From: DASQPR01 sp963797675
Lineage (GTDB): Bacteria > Actinomycetota > Actinomycetes > Mycobacteriales > Micromonosporaceae
Length of the DNA stretch: 64,000 bases
Reading direction: 5' to 3'
Assembly (NCBI GenBank): GCA_963797675.1
Contig: CAWCQQ010000002.1
Coordinates: 992,001-1,056,000, forward strand
Part shown: in pieces, positions 46,337-55,115 of the stretch
How the letters are laid out: each line of letters begins with the position of its first letter
Position numbering within the stretch: the first letter of the stretch is position 1
Position numbers and translations under genes: made by a program
The notes under the pieces: generated by a model
The model's input: only the letters and a program-made list of their open reading frames with translations
What the model was told of the DNA's origin: nothing
The model's database searches: none

Positions 46337-47847
46337 CGCTGCCCTCGCCGTCCGCCCACATCTGGTTCCTCACCGGAAGCCAGGAGATGTACGGCCCGGA
46401 GACGCTCCACCAAGTGGCCGAACAGTCCCGGCAGGTCGCCGCCGTGCTCGACGAGTCGCCCGAGATATCCGCGTGCATCGTGTGGAAGCCCGTGCTGACG
46501 TCGGCGGCCGACATCCTCACCACCTGCCGGGAGGCCAACGCGGCCGGCAACGTCGTCGGTGTCATCGCCTGGATGCACACGTTCTCGCCGGCCAAGATGT
46601 GGATCGCCGGTCTCGACGCGCTGCGCAAGCCCCTGCTGCACCTGCACACACAGGCGAACCGGGCGCTGCCGTGGGCCGAGCTCGACATGGACTTCATGAA
46701 CCTCAACCAGGCCGCGCACGGCGACCGCGAGTTCGGGTACATCCAGGCACGGTTGGGCATCCGCCGCAAGACCGTCGCCGGGCACGTCAGCGACCCGCGG
46801 GTGGCGCAGCGCATCGGCGCTTGGACACGGGCCGCGCGGGGCGTGGCCGAGATGGCCTCGCTGAGGCTGGCCCGTTTCGGCGACAACATGCGCGACGTCG
46901 CGGTGACCGAGGGCGACAAGGTCGAGGCGCAGCTGCGGCTCGGCGCCTCGATCAACACGTACGGCGTACACGAACTCGTCACGGCGGTCGACGGTGTGGC
47001 CGACGCCGACGTCGACCGCCTCGTTCGCGAGTACGACGAGCAGTACCGGCTGGATGCCTGCCTGCGCACCGGCGGCGACCGGCACGACTCGCTCCGGTAC
47101 GCCGCCCGCATCGAGGCCGGGCTGCGCGGATTCCTCGAGTCCGGCGGCTTCCGGGCGTTCACCACCAACTTCGAGGACCTCGGCACGCTCCGGCAACTCC
47201 CCGGCCTCGCCGTCCAGCGGCTGATGGCCGACGGGTACGGGTTCGGCGCCGAGGGCGACTGGAAGACGGCCGTCCTGCTCCGGACCGTGAAGGCGATGTC
47301 CACCGGCATCCCGCGCGGCACGTCGTTCATGGAGGACTACACGTACGAACTCACACCGGGCCGGGAGAAGATCCTCGGCGCGCACATGCTGGAGGTCTGC
47401 CCCAGCATCGCAGCCGGTACTCCGAGCTGCGAGATCCACCCGTTGAGCATCGGCGGCCGAGAAGACCCGGTCCGGCTGGTGTTCGACGCGGCCCCGGGCC
47501 CGGCGATCGTCGTCGGCCTCAGCGACCTCGGTGACCGGTTCCGGCTGGTGGCGAACGAGGTCGACGTCGTACCACCGGACGAGCCCCTGCCGAAGCTGCC
47601 GGTCGCCCACGCGATCTGGCGGCCACGGCCGGACCTGATCACGTCCGCGGAGGCGTGGCTCACCGCCGGCGGCCCGCACCACACCGTGCTGTCACAGGCC
47701 ATCGGCTCCGAGGAACTCCGCGATCTGGCCGACATCGTCGGCGTGGAACTGCTGCTCATCGGCGGCGATACGACAGAACAGAGCTTTGCCCGGGAGGTAC
47801 GCGACAACGTCGCCTACTACCACCTCGCCCGCCGGCTGGTGGGCTGA
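46333..47847 (+). CDS. araA: L-arabinose isomerase
   Basis: 504 residues, the usual length. It converts L-arabinose to L-ribulose in the cytoplasm. Recognisable parts are IWFLTGSQEMYGPETL at the start, GVIAWMHTFSPAKMWI, LHTQANRALPWAELDMDFMNLNQ (split: HTQANRALPW, DMDFMNLNQ), and EGDWKTAVLLRTVKAM with SFMEDYTYEL near the active site. ATG 46333 overlaps the GH127 stop. Ribulokinase and epimerase genes, needed to finish the pathway, are not in the window. Confidence 0.97.
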   Translation: MTLPSPSAHIWFLTGSQEMYGPETLHQVAEQSRQVAAVLDESPEISACIVWKPVLTSAADILTTCREANAAGNVVGVIAWMHTFSPAKMWIAGLDALRKPLLHLHTQANRALPWAELDMDFMNLNQAAHGDREFGYIQARLGIRRKTVAGHVSDPRVAQRIGAWTRAARGVAEMASLRLARFGDNMRDVAVTEGDKVEAQLRLGASINTYGVHELVTAVDGVADADVDRLVREYDEQYRLDACLRTGGDRHDSLRYAARIEAGLRGFLESGGFRAFTTNFEDLGTLRQLPGLAVQRLMADGYGFGAEGDWKTAVLLRTVKAMSTGIPRGTSFMEDYTYELTPGREKILGAHMLEVCPSIAAGTPSCEIHPLSIGGREDPVRLVFDAAPGPAIVVGLSDLGDRFRLVANEVDVVPPDEPLPKLPVAHAIWRPRPDLITSAEAWLTAGGPHHTVLSQAIGSEELRDLADIVGVELLLIGGDTTEQSFAREVRDNVAYYHLARRLVG

Positions 47848-47930
47848 CGGCCGCGCTGCGGCGGCACTCGAATCGGATCCAAGCGCCTTCGGGCGGACCG
47901 GCTTCCTGAGACCGAGAAGGAGACAGAAGC

Positions 47931-50900
47931 ATGCGCTCACGAAAGTGGATACCCCGGCTTGCCGTGGCTGCGGTGGTCGTCTTGACCGCCACTGCCATCC
48001 AGGTACTGGGTGGCGGAACACCGGCGGCAGCGGCATCGACGACCTTCACGTCGACCGTGGTGAACCAGGCCAGCAGCGACTGCCTGGATGACCCGAACTC
48101 GTCGACGACGACGGGTACGCAGCTGATCCAGTACTCGTGCAACGGCGGTTCGAATCAGTCGTGGACGTTCACCCCGGTGTCCGGCACGACGGCGTCGTAC
48201 CGGATCAGTTCGTTCGCGTCGCTGTGCATCGACATCTCGGGGCGTTCGACCGCGGACAACGCCCAGGTGATCCAGTACACCTGCAACAGCCAGACCAACC
48301 AGCAGTTCACGTTGACGCCGGTGACGGTGGCCGGCGCGACGAACACGTTCAACCTGGTCGCGGTGCATTCGGGGAAGTGCATCGTGCCGACCGGGGACAC
48401 AACCGCGAACGACACCGTCTTGGTGCAGTTGCCGTGCACGACGGCCACCACCCGGGTGTGGCGGATCCCCAGCTACAACGGTGGCAGTACGAGCGGGAAC
48501 ACGGTCACGGTCACGAATCCGGGTACGCAGACGAGCACGGTCGGCACCGCGGTGTCCAAGCAGATCACCGCGACCGACTCGGCGTCGGGTCAGACGCTGA
48601 CGTATACCGCCAGCGCTCTACCGGCCGGGCTGTCGATCAGTTCGAGCGGTCTCATCACCGGTACGCCGACCACGGCCGGCTCGTCCACCGTCGTCGTCAC
48701 GGCCACGGACACCACCTCGGCGTCCGGCCGCGCGACCTTCTCATGGGTGGTCAACAGCGCCGGCGGCACAACCTACCTCGGCATTCCCGCGGTGGCGCCG
48801 AACGCGTGCAACAACTCCAGCCTGCCGAACGCGTACGGCACCGGTTTCCCGACTCCCGGCGACCCGTACGGGCAGGGCTTCTCCAACGAGACCGCGCTCG
48901 GCTGGGACGGCAATTACTGGCCCGTGTTCGCGTTCCTCTCCGGATCGTTCTTCGCCCGCGGCGTTCCCACCACGTACAACGCCAACGGGACCACGATCTG
49001 CGGCGCGATGTATTCGTTCAGCATCTACAACCTCAACGGCAACCGCCCCGCGCAGTCGGTGCAATGGACCGAGGAGAGTGGTTACCTGCCAGCGATGACG
49101 ACCTCGTTCACGTCCGGTACGACCGGCGTCGCGATCAAGGAATTCGCCGACAAGGTGACGATCGGGGGTTCCGCGTTCGACCTCGTCTACGCCCGGGTAT
49201 CGGTGACGAACAACGGCACGGCCGCGGTGACCATCGATCCCGGTGCGTCCGGAACCAACCTGGTCCGGCTCACCAGCACATCGCTGAACACGGTCCAGCC
49301 CGGCACCACCAGCAACCACGACTACGTGGTCGCGGTGGACAACTTCGGTAGCGGAGTCGCCCTGCCGACCGGGACCACCCTGTCCGGCGGCGCGCCGAGT
49401 TTCGCCACCGCCGACAGCCAGATGGCGGCCTATTGGAACGGCCGCATCGGCGAGACGGCGAGCTTCTCGCTGCCGAACGTGACGCTGCCCAACACCGGCA
49501 GCCTGGCCAACCCGGGCACGGCGCTGTCGAACGCGTACAAGGCGGGCACCGTCTACAGCCTGATGATGCAGATCGGCGAGGCGCAGTTCTCGGCGGCGAA
49601 CAACTACGCGTGGGAGCTCAACCACGACGTACCCGGCGAGCTGAACGCCCGGCTGGAGACGGGGGACTACCACGACGCGCAGAACCTGCTGCTGACCGCC
49701 CGGATCTCGCAGACGGTCAACTACAACGAGCACGGCGCGAACTGGTACTACGACGGGGACTGGAAGACCCCGGCCAGTTGGGCGTACTACCTGGCCAAGA
49801 CGGGCGACACGGCGTTCGTCAGCCAGTACTTCCACGATGACGCGAGCGGTTCGAGCCCATGGGGTCCGAGCCTCTACACCATCATGCACACGATCTACCA
49901 GGGACAACTGGCATCCGACGGTGCGTTGGCGGCCAGCTTCGACAACGACTCGTCCGGCCGGTGGCTGTTCGACGACTACTCGGCGCTGGAAGGGCTGGCG
50001 GCGTACAAGTACATCGCGACCCGCCTCGGCAACACGGCCGAGGCGCAGTACGCGGACACGGCGTACACGGCGCTGCTCAACCACACCAACACGCTGATCG
50101 CGAACAACGAGTCGGCGCACGGATTCAGCTTCCTGCCGTGCACGGTGGATCAGGCGAACACGGCCAACCGATGCAACACGTACAACGACGCCAACTGGGC
50201 CTCGCCGGTCTGGGTCGGTCAGAACCAGTGGTCGACGATGCTGATGGGCGGCACGCTCAACGGTGACATCGGCGATCCCGCCCAGGCCGACGGCATGTAC
50301 GCGTGGGGCTTCGCCAGGCTGGCTTCGAACGGCCTGCCGTACCCGACGTTCGGCGCGTTCAACGGCTACTCGACCGCATACAACACGGCGTACGCGTCGG
50401 ACGGCCTGTTCGGTACGAACTACCGGGATCTGCCGATCACCAGCTACGCGTGGCAGATCGCGACCACCACCGGTGGCCCGAACGCCTGGTGGGAGGCGAA
50501 CGGCTCGGGGCCGAGCGCGTCCAACCCGTGGATCGGCAACCACGCCGGACCGGAGTTCGGTGCCTGCCCGTACGCATGGCCGATCTCCGCACAACAGGAG
50601 GGGCTGTTGCAGTCCATCGTCGCCGAAGGGCTCACGAGCACGGGCACCGGACCGTACACGTATAGCCGGCCGCTCTACATCGGGCGGGGCATCCCGAACA
50701 CCTGGATCGCCTCGGGTCAGACGATCGGCGTGTCCAACCTCACGACGTCGTACAACGTCAGCAGCGGCGCCCGGTCAACGTACGGTGTCTCGATTGCCGT
50801 GACCAAGCCCAGCACGCGGGTCGTCACGGTGACGTTGTCCGGCACCCTGCCCGGCGGTGCGGTCAACATCCAACTGCCGATCTTCAACACCGTTGGCGTG

Positions 50901-50993
50901 TCGTCGGTGACGGGTGGCACGTATAGCGCCGCGACACACACTGTGACCGTGAACTCGGGCGCGACGTCGATCGTCATCACACTGGCGAGCTGA
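47931..50993 (+). CDS. Large secreted protein: CBM13, Ig-like, and unassigned glycosidase-like domain
   Basis: 1020 residues. A signal peptide (about 1-35) is followed by a ricin-type lectin (about 38-180), a He_PIG Ig-like domain (about 188-275), and some 740 residues I cannot place in a named family. That region opens with a beta-sandwich-like part (SVQWTEESGYLPAM). It then becomes helical with features of six-hairpin glycosidases: HGANWYYDGDWKTPASWAYYLAKTGD, LFDDYSALEGLAAYKYIA, and late QQEGLLQSIVAEGL. GAAGGAG precedes ATG 47931, 83 nt after araA. The locus suggests an arabinan- or arabinoside-degrading enzyme; the catalytic residues are not identified. Confidence 0.75.
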   Translation: MRSRKWIPRLAVAAVVVLTATAIQVLGGGTPAAAASTTFTSTVVNQASSDCLDDPNSSTTTGTQLIQYSCNGGSNQSWTFTPVSGTTASYRISSFASLCIDISGRSTADNAQVIQYTCNSQTNQQFTLTPVTVAGATNTFNLVAVHSGKCIVPTGDTTANDTVLVQLPCTTATTRVWRIPSYNGGSTSGNTVTVTNPGTQTSTVGTAVSKQITATDSASGQTLTYTASALPAGLSISSSGLITGTPTTAGSSTVVVTATDTTSASGRATFSWVVNSAGGTTYLGIPAVAPNACNNSSLPNAYGTGFPTPGDPYGQGFSNETALGWDGNYWPVFAFLSGSFFARGVPTTYNANGTTICGAMYSFSIYNLNGNRPAQSVQWTEESGYLPAMTTSFTSGTTGVAIKEFADKVTIGGSAFDLVYARVSVTNNGTAAVTIDPGASGTNLVRLTSTSLNTVQPGTTSNHDYVVAVDNFGSGVALPTGTTLSGGAPSFATADSQMAAYWNGRIGETASFSLPNVTLPNTGSLANPGTALSNAYKAGTVYSLMMQIGEAQFSAANNYAWELNHDVPGELNARLETGDYHDAQNLLLTARISQTVNYNEHGANWYYDGDWKTPASWAYYLAKTGDTAFVSQYFHDDASGSSPWGPSLYTIMHTIYQGQLASDGALAASFDNDSSGRWLFDDYSALEGLAAYKYIATRLGNTAEAQYADTAYTALLNHTNTLIANNESAHGFSFLPCTVDQANTANRCNTYNDANWASPVWVGQNQWSTMLMGGTLNGDIGDPAQADGMYAWGFARLASNGLPYPTFGAFNGYSTAYNTAYASDGLFGTNYRDLPITSYAWQIATTTGGPNAWWEANGSGPSASNPWIGNHAGPEFGACPYAWPISAQQEGLLQSIVAEGLTSTGTGPYTYSRPLYIGRGIPNTWIASGQTIGVSNLTTSYNVSSGARSTYGVSIAVTKPSTRVVTVTLSGTLPGGAVNIQLPIFNTVGVSSVTGGTYSAATHTVTVNSGATSIVITLAS

Positions 50994-50999
50994 CCGCGG

Positions 51000-51033
51000 A
51001 CTGCGGGCGTCCCGCCATCGGGGCGCCCGCAGT
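51000..51033 (+). terminator. Hairpin terminator of the arabinose locus
   Basis: ACTGCGGGCG (51000-51009) pairs with CGCCCGCAGT (51024-51033), with inner CCC/GGG pairing. It begins 7 nt after the stop of the secreted protein. Confidence 0.82.
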
Positions 51034-51160
51034 CCAGTCGCTTGGCACGCCTGGCACCGGCCGACTGAAGGCAACCATGCCGATCTGCTGACGACGTCGG
51101 GCCGATCTCTCGCTTCCAGCGCTACGGACTGTTCAACGATTGACCTCTAAGCTCGTCGGC

Positions 51161-51691
51161 ATGACCGTTGCCTGGGCTCCCCTCATCGTCAGCCAACTGG
51201 AGTTCTACTGGGACGTGCACCTGCGACCACGCCTCGACGGGCTGACCGACGAGGAATACCTCTGGGAGCCGGTCGCCGGCTGCTGGAATCTTCGCCCCGA
51301 CGGGCGCGGTGGGTTCACGCAGGACAACGCATGGCCACCGCCGGATCCGTCGCCGGTCACCACGATCGCGTGGCGGATGATGCACATCGCGAGCGACTGC
51401 TTCACGCACCCCATCGCGGTGAAGATTCTTCCCGACCTGGCTCGCGATGAGCCACTTCCCGGCACCGCACGCGACGCGATCGCCTTTCTCGAGGATCGCT
51501 ATCAGAGGTGGCACGGTGTGATCGTGAGCTTCAACGAAGACGACGTCGCGACACCACTCGGCGAGGCCGGCGGCGACTACGGAGCCGAACCGATGGGCGG
51601 ACTGATCCTGCACATCAACCGCGAGGTCATGCACCACGGCGGCGAGATCGGCGTGCTGCGCGACCTGTACGGCGCATCGTTCCCGGGCTGA
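51161..51691 (+). CDS. DinB-like protein
   Basis: 176 residues of the DinB/YfiT four-helix type. VSQLEFYWDVHLRPRLDGLTDEEYLWEPV opens it; WRMMHIASDCFTHPI and LHINREVMHHGGEIGVLRDLY supply His residues where this fold binds a divalent metal. Some members are mycothiol-dependent transferases, which would fit an actinobacterium. The start is ATG 51161. No clear operon partners. Confidence 0.78.
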   Translation: MTVAWAPLIVSQLEFYWDVHLRPRLDGLTDEEYLWEPVAGCWNLRPDGRGGFTQDNAWPPPDPSPVTTIAWRMMHIASDCFTHPIAVKILPDLARDEPLPGTARDAIAFLEDRYQRWHGVIVSFNEDDVATPLGEAGGDYGAEPMGGLILHINREVMHHGGEIGVLRDLYGASFPG

Positions 51692-51889
51692 CCACGCCCA
51701 CGCCTACATCGTGCCCTCGTTCGTCCGTATCGAACGTGGCCAGCGTTTCCGCATCCCCGCTATGCGAACGAGTAATCGGCTTTCGTCCCGCAGGTGCCGA
51801 TGTGGTGACGGGCTCGATCAACGTGTGACGGGCAAATCTGCGCATGGCGTGGGGCATGAAGCCTGCCCCGGCCGGTGGGGCGCTTCGGA

Positions 51890-52549
51890 CTACGGCGCGG
51901 CAAGTAGGAGTCTGGTCCAGGCGTCGGTAAGCCATTGCTGGAAGTGGTCGGTGGTCCAGCCGCATTCGTGGACGAGCAGGACCCAGTATTCGACGGCGTT
52001 CATGCTCCAGATGATGTCGGCGACGTCGTCGTCGGTGAGGTCGTCGCGTAGTCCGCCGGCGGCGCGGAGGTCCGCGGCGAAGTTGCGCATGTTGCGGGCG
52101 CGTCGTTGGGCGATTGCCGTCGACAGTGCTGCACAGTCGGGATCTTGGAGCGCGGCGTCGCGAAGCGCGAGGAAGATCGGTGCGAGGCGCTGGTGGATGC
52201 TGGTGATCGCGCCGGCGTAGATAGTCAGCATGTCGCGCGCGGTGGGTGCCGCTCGCACGGCGATGACGTAGTCACGTTCGATCGCCGGAATTGCATGGTC
52301 ACTGCCGGATATCGAGGTCTCCACGAGTTCGCGCAGAATCACCGGCTTTCGGCCGATGGTGGCGTACAGCGTGTCGACCGAGACCCGGGCGGCATCGGCG
52401 ATCTCGCTGACGGTAGTGGCGGCGTAGCCGCGTTGCACGAACAGGTCACGGGCGGCGGTGAGGATCGCCCGGCGGGTGGCGGCGGCCTGTTCGGCTCGCC
52501 GTGGCGCCTGATATGGCCGTTTGGGTCGATTGACTTCGTCGCTCGTCAC
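51890..52549 (-). CDS. TetR-family regulator
   Basis: 219 residues. The N-terminal helix-turn-helix is RRAILTAARDLFVQRGYAATTVSEIADAARVSVDTLYATIG (key part VSEIADAARVSVDTLYATI). The C-terminal ligand domain has LAPIFLALRDAALQDPD. GTG 52549 is the start. It is divergent from the ABM-type/ICMT gene pair, and a palindrome between them could be its operator. Confidence 0.9.
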   Translation of the reverse strand: MTSDEVNRPKRPYQAPRRAEQAAATRRAILTAARDLFVQRGYAATTVSEIADAARVSVDTLYATIGRKPVILRELVETSISGSDHAIPAIERDYVIAVRAAPTARDMLTIYAGAITSIHQRLAPIFLALRDAALQDPDCAALSTAIAQRRARNMRNFAADLRAAGGLRDDLTDDDVADIIWSMNAVEYWVLLVHECGWTTDHFQQWLTDAWTRLLLAAP

Positions 52550-52566
52550 GGCCTAACCTTACCAAC

Positions 52567-52578
52567 ATTCGTCCGAAT
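52567..52578. promoter_or_regulatory. Possible TetR operator
   Basis: ATTCG-TC-CGAAT is a perfect palindrome with 5-bp arms in the 59-bp gap between the tetR gene and the divergent small gene at 52609. Confidence 0.45.
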
Positions 52579-52608
52579 CAGTTTCGGATCAAATTGCAGG
52601 AGCCCGCC

Positions 52609-52914
52609 ATGGTCTACGCATTCACCCAGGACGTCCCGATCGACGAAGGACTCTACCGGCGCATCATCACCGAAATCGGACCCGAACCCATGGCCGGCAG
52701 CCTGCTCCACCTGTGCGTGCGCCGGCCTGACGGCGGGCTGCGCTACATCGACGTCTGGGAGTCGCAGGAGGCCTGCGCGTTGGCGTTTGACGATCGCATC
52801 CACCCAGCCGTGCAGGCTGTCCTCGGCGGCAGCCGTCCGGGCAGCGAACCCGAGGTGCATCACCTCGAAGTCCTACACGCCACCGGCACTTTGCTGCCTG
52901 ACAGCGCGTCATGA
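52609..52914 (+). CDS. Small dimeric alpha/beta-barrel-like protein
   Basis: 101 residues resembling antibiotic-monooxygenase-type ferredoxin-fold proteins: GSLLHLCVRRPDGGLRYIDVWESQEACALAFDDRIHPAV has the strand-helix pattern. AGGAG precedes ATG 52609. It ends in a 4-nt overlap with the isoprenylcysteine-methyltransferase-like gene. Function unknown; probable target of the TetR regulator. Confidence 0.72.
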   Translation: MVYAFTQDVPIDEGLYRRIITEIGPEPMAGSLLHLCVRRPDGGLRYIDVWESQEACALAFDDRIHPAVQAVLGGSRPGSEPEVHHLEVLHATGTLLPDSAS

Positions 52915-53387
52915 CCAGCATCGTCCAGGAGCGGGGCGCCGCGGTGGTTCCGGTGCCGCCGCCAGCGTTCTACGTTGCCGGCTTCGCCGCCGGCCTCGTC
53001 ATCGCGCACTGGGTCCCGCTCAGCTTCAGCCATCCGACCGCCGTCATGGCCGCAGCAGGCCTGCTGCTGGCGGCCGGCGTCGGACTATCGCTGGCCGGCG
53101 TCCTCGCCGTGATGCGGCATAAGACCACGATCGTTCCGCACCGGCCGGTGTCCACACTGGTCACCAGCGGCGCCTATCGGATCTCCCGCAACCCTATGTA
53201 CACCGGCCTGGCCATCACCTACACAGGAGCGGCGCTGCTCGTCGGCGCGGTATGGCCGCTGCTCACGCTGCCGCTCGTTCTCCTGGCCGTCTTCCGATTC
53301 ACGGTCCAGCCCGAGGAACGCTATCTGTCCAGCCGGTACACCGACGTCTATATCGGCTACCGCAGCCGGGTACGCCGCTGGCTGTGA
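52911..53387 (+). CDS. Isoprenylcysteine methyltransferase/phospholipid methyltransferase-like membrane protein
   Basis: 158 residues with about four helices. The C-terminal half has the family signature SGAYRISRNPMYTGLAITYTG, and VQPEERYLSSRYTDVYIGYRSRVRRWL (ICMT-type RYxxY-x5-RWL end). Such proteins methylate small or lipid substrates at the membrane; a bacterial role in membrane remodelling is possible. Cotranscribed with the preceding small gene. Confidence 0.83.
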   Translation: MTSIVQERGAAVVPVPPPAFYVAGFAAGLVIAHWVPLSFSHPTAVMAAAGLLLAAGVGLSLAGVLAVMRHKTTIVPHRPVSTLVTSGAYRISRNPMYTGLAITYTGAALLVGAVWPLLTLPLVLLAVFRFTVQPEERYLSSRYTDVYIGYRSRVRRWL

Positions 53388-53526
53388 ACACCACCGCCAG
53401 TCCTATGGGTGGGCACAGCGTGGAGGACCATGCCGGAAGACGAGTGCGTCTCCGGCGGTCTGCAGCTGACAGACGCTGTTGAAGCAGGTCAGACGGAGTG
53501 GTGCGTGATGACGTAGCATCCGCGCC

Positions 53527-53712
53527 ATGTCTACGTCGGGATACACGGTCGGGTGGGGCACGCTCACGTTCATCAATGCGGGCTTGGCGCAGTCGAAAGG
53601 TCGTAGCGGCATGACCTGGTGGCTGCTCTCACTGGTGCTCGGCCCGGTGGCCACCGTGTTGATCGTCATTGCAACGCCGATTGACCCGCCGACGCGAGCG
53701 CATCCGCGTTGA
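53527..53712 (+). CDS. Small membrane protein
   Basis: 61 residues. INAGLAQSKGRSGMTWWLLSLVLGPVATVLIVIA has one long hydrophobic helix preceded by a K-G-R-S motif, as in short actinobacterial membrane proteins of unknown role. The start is ATG 53527. Supported mainly by its composition and by the clean start. Confidence 0.5.
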   Translation: MSTSGYTVGWGTLTFINAGLAQSKGRSGMTWWLLSLVLGPVATVLIVIATPIDPPTRAHPR

Positions 53713-53766
53713 TCAAGGGTCACGGGGAAGTGAGCAGTAGTTCCGAACAACCTAAGGAGTGCGACC

Positions 53767-54366
53767 ATCACAGGCTCATCGGAGAGTCGAGTCGAGTGGA
53801 CTAAGGCCCATCGTCTACGGATATCCGGCTCGAGCTGGACGCTTCGTCGGTTGGGCCGGTCGGACGTACTTCTGCTCACGTTTGTCCCGGCCCTGATCGC
53901 GCTCGGAGGCCTCGGATCGATGGACAGAACCGGCCATCGATGGCTATTCGTGTCCGCAATGCTGGTCATGACCGGCGAACTGGCGACGCTGTTCTACTTT
54001 TGCGCCGCATGTGCGTGGCTGACACCGACGCCACGCACGGTGACCGTCGGAAACCGGCTCAGATGATGGGTGGTGCCCCGTCATCTCGTTGCCGGAGTCG
54101 AGGTGATCGACTACGGGTCACGGGGACAATTGCAGATCATCGGCGGTGATCCCATCGAGTTGGCGGTCGTCAACACCACATTTTCGGCCTAAGGCAATCA
54201 GTGGGCGGAATTCCAAGGCGTGCCCCTGGTCCAACGTATGCTCCACGCCGTACCACCCGAGCCGTCGCACACGCAGGTCACCGCCGCCATCAGATACGGT
54301 CACGTCATTTTGATCACTGCGGCGATTCTCGGCGTGCCCTACATATACCTCGGTCTGACCAGTTGA
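53767..54366 (+). pseudogene. Decayed membrane-protein gene with two in-frame stops
   Basis: One reading frame keeps protein-like sequence for about 200 codons. Hydrophobic segments VLLLTFVPALIALGGLG and WLFVSAMLVMTGELATLFYF come first, then TGA at 54064-54066, a beta-like stretch (VEVIDYGSRGQLQIIGGDPIEL), TAA at 54190-54192, and a final helix VILITAAILGVPYIYLGL before the stop at 54364-54366. AAGGAG at the 5' end is followed 7 nt later by ATC where an ATG would be expected. Loss of start plus two stops, without any change of frame, is true decay rather than an indel error. Confidence 0.6.
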
Positions 54367-54476
54367 TTGCGGTGGCATTCACGCACGATGAGAATGCGCT
54401 GGCGGTAATCATCGGCTCACCGATAAGGCGTGGATTGCGGCATGACCGGACACCTGGCGGCGCCTATGGTAAAGCC

Positions 54477-54920
54477 GTGAATGCGAACCCTCGGATCCGA
54501 GCCGTAGCGCTCGCCGTTGTTCGGCGCGGTGACGAGATCCTGGTCTTCGAAGGCTGGGATGTTACGAAGCAGGAGACGTTCTACCGGCCGTTGGGCGGCG
54601 GCATCGAGTTCGGCGAACCTGCTGCCGCAGCCGTGCGGCGAGAGTTACGGGAGGAACTGGGCGTTGAGTTGTCGAACGTCGAGCTTCTCGGTGTCCTGGA
54701 GAACATCTTCACGGCGTTCGGCGGTCCAGGCCATGAGATCGTGTTCGTCTACACAGCCGATGTCGTGGATCCGGAGATCTACACCGCGAACGACGTAGGC
54801 CGTGTCCTCGATGAGGGCAGCCCGGTGACGTGGCAGCCGCTGACTCGCTTCGATACGGAAGCCGTCATATATCCGCCAGGCTTGATTGACTTGGTGAGAG
54901 CCGGCACACCGGTGCGATGA
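54477..54920 (+). CDS. NUDIX hydrolase
   Basis: 147 residues. The Nudix box is GGGIEFGEPAAAAVRRELREELGVEL: the G-x5-E-x7-REL-REELG pattern is complete. It probably cleaves a nucleoside diphosphate-linked substrate; which one is unknown. The start is GTG 54477. Confidence 0.88.
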   Translation: MNANPRIRAVALAVVRRGDEILVFEGWDVTKQETFYRPLGGGIEFGEPAAAAVRRELREELGVELSNVELLGVLENIFTAFGGPGHEIVFVYTADVVDPEIYTANDVGRVLDEGSPVTWQPLTRFDTEAVIYPPGLIDLVRAGTPVR

Positions 54921-54978
54921 TCTTCCGCCCTGGGTACGGCGTGCGGCACGAGCCCTTCGTAGCCGTGCAGGTTGTGGG

Positions 54979-55050
54979 TGCCCCCGGCAGGATTCGAACC
55001 TGCGCCACCGCCTCCGGAGGGCGGTGCTCTATCCCCTGAGCTACGGGGGC
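54979..55050 (-). tRNA. tRNA-Arg (anticodon CCG)
   Basis: The minus strand folds as a cloverleaf. Acceptor arms are GCCCCCG/CGGGGGC with discriminator A. The D arm GCTC...GAGC has an 8-nt loop, the anticodon stem is CCGCC/GGCGG with loop CTCCGGA (anticodon CCG, reading CGG), and the T arm is GCAGG-TTCGAAT-CCTGC. CCA is not encoded. argS lies 1.7 kb away. Confidence 0.97.
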
Positions 55051-55115
55051 TCAGCAACTTCGAAACTGTAGCAGAACGCCCGCCTGACCCGCTTCGGGGC
55101 AGCCGGGCGTCAGCG

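Noticed and set aside
53767..54192. Selenocysteine or stop-codon recoding at the in-frame TGA
   Set aside because: A second stop (TAA) and a missing start codon accompany it, and no SECIS-like hairpin was seen; decay is simpler.
54118..54378. An 86-residue minus-strand frame in the region of the decayed gene
   Set aside because: No ribosome site, charged low-information sequence, and the plus strand in the same place keeps a membrane-protein frame.
54979..55050. tRNA-Arg as the attachment site of an integrated element
   Set aside because: No integrase and no repeat of the tRNA 3' end was found nearby.
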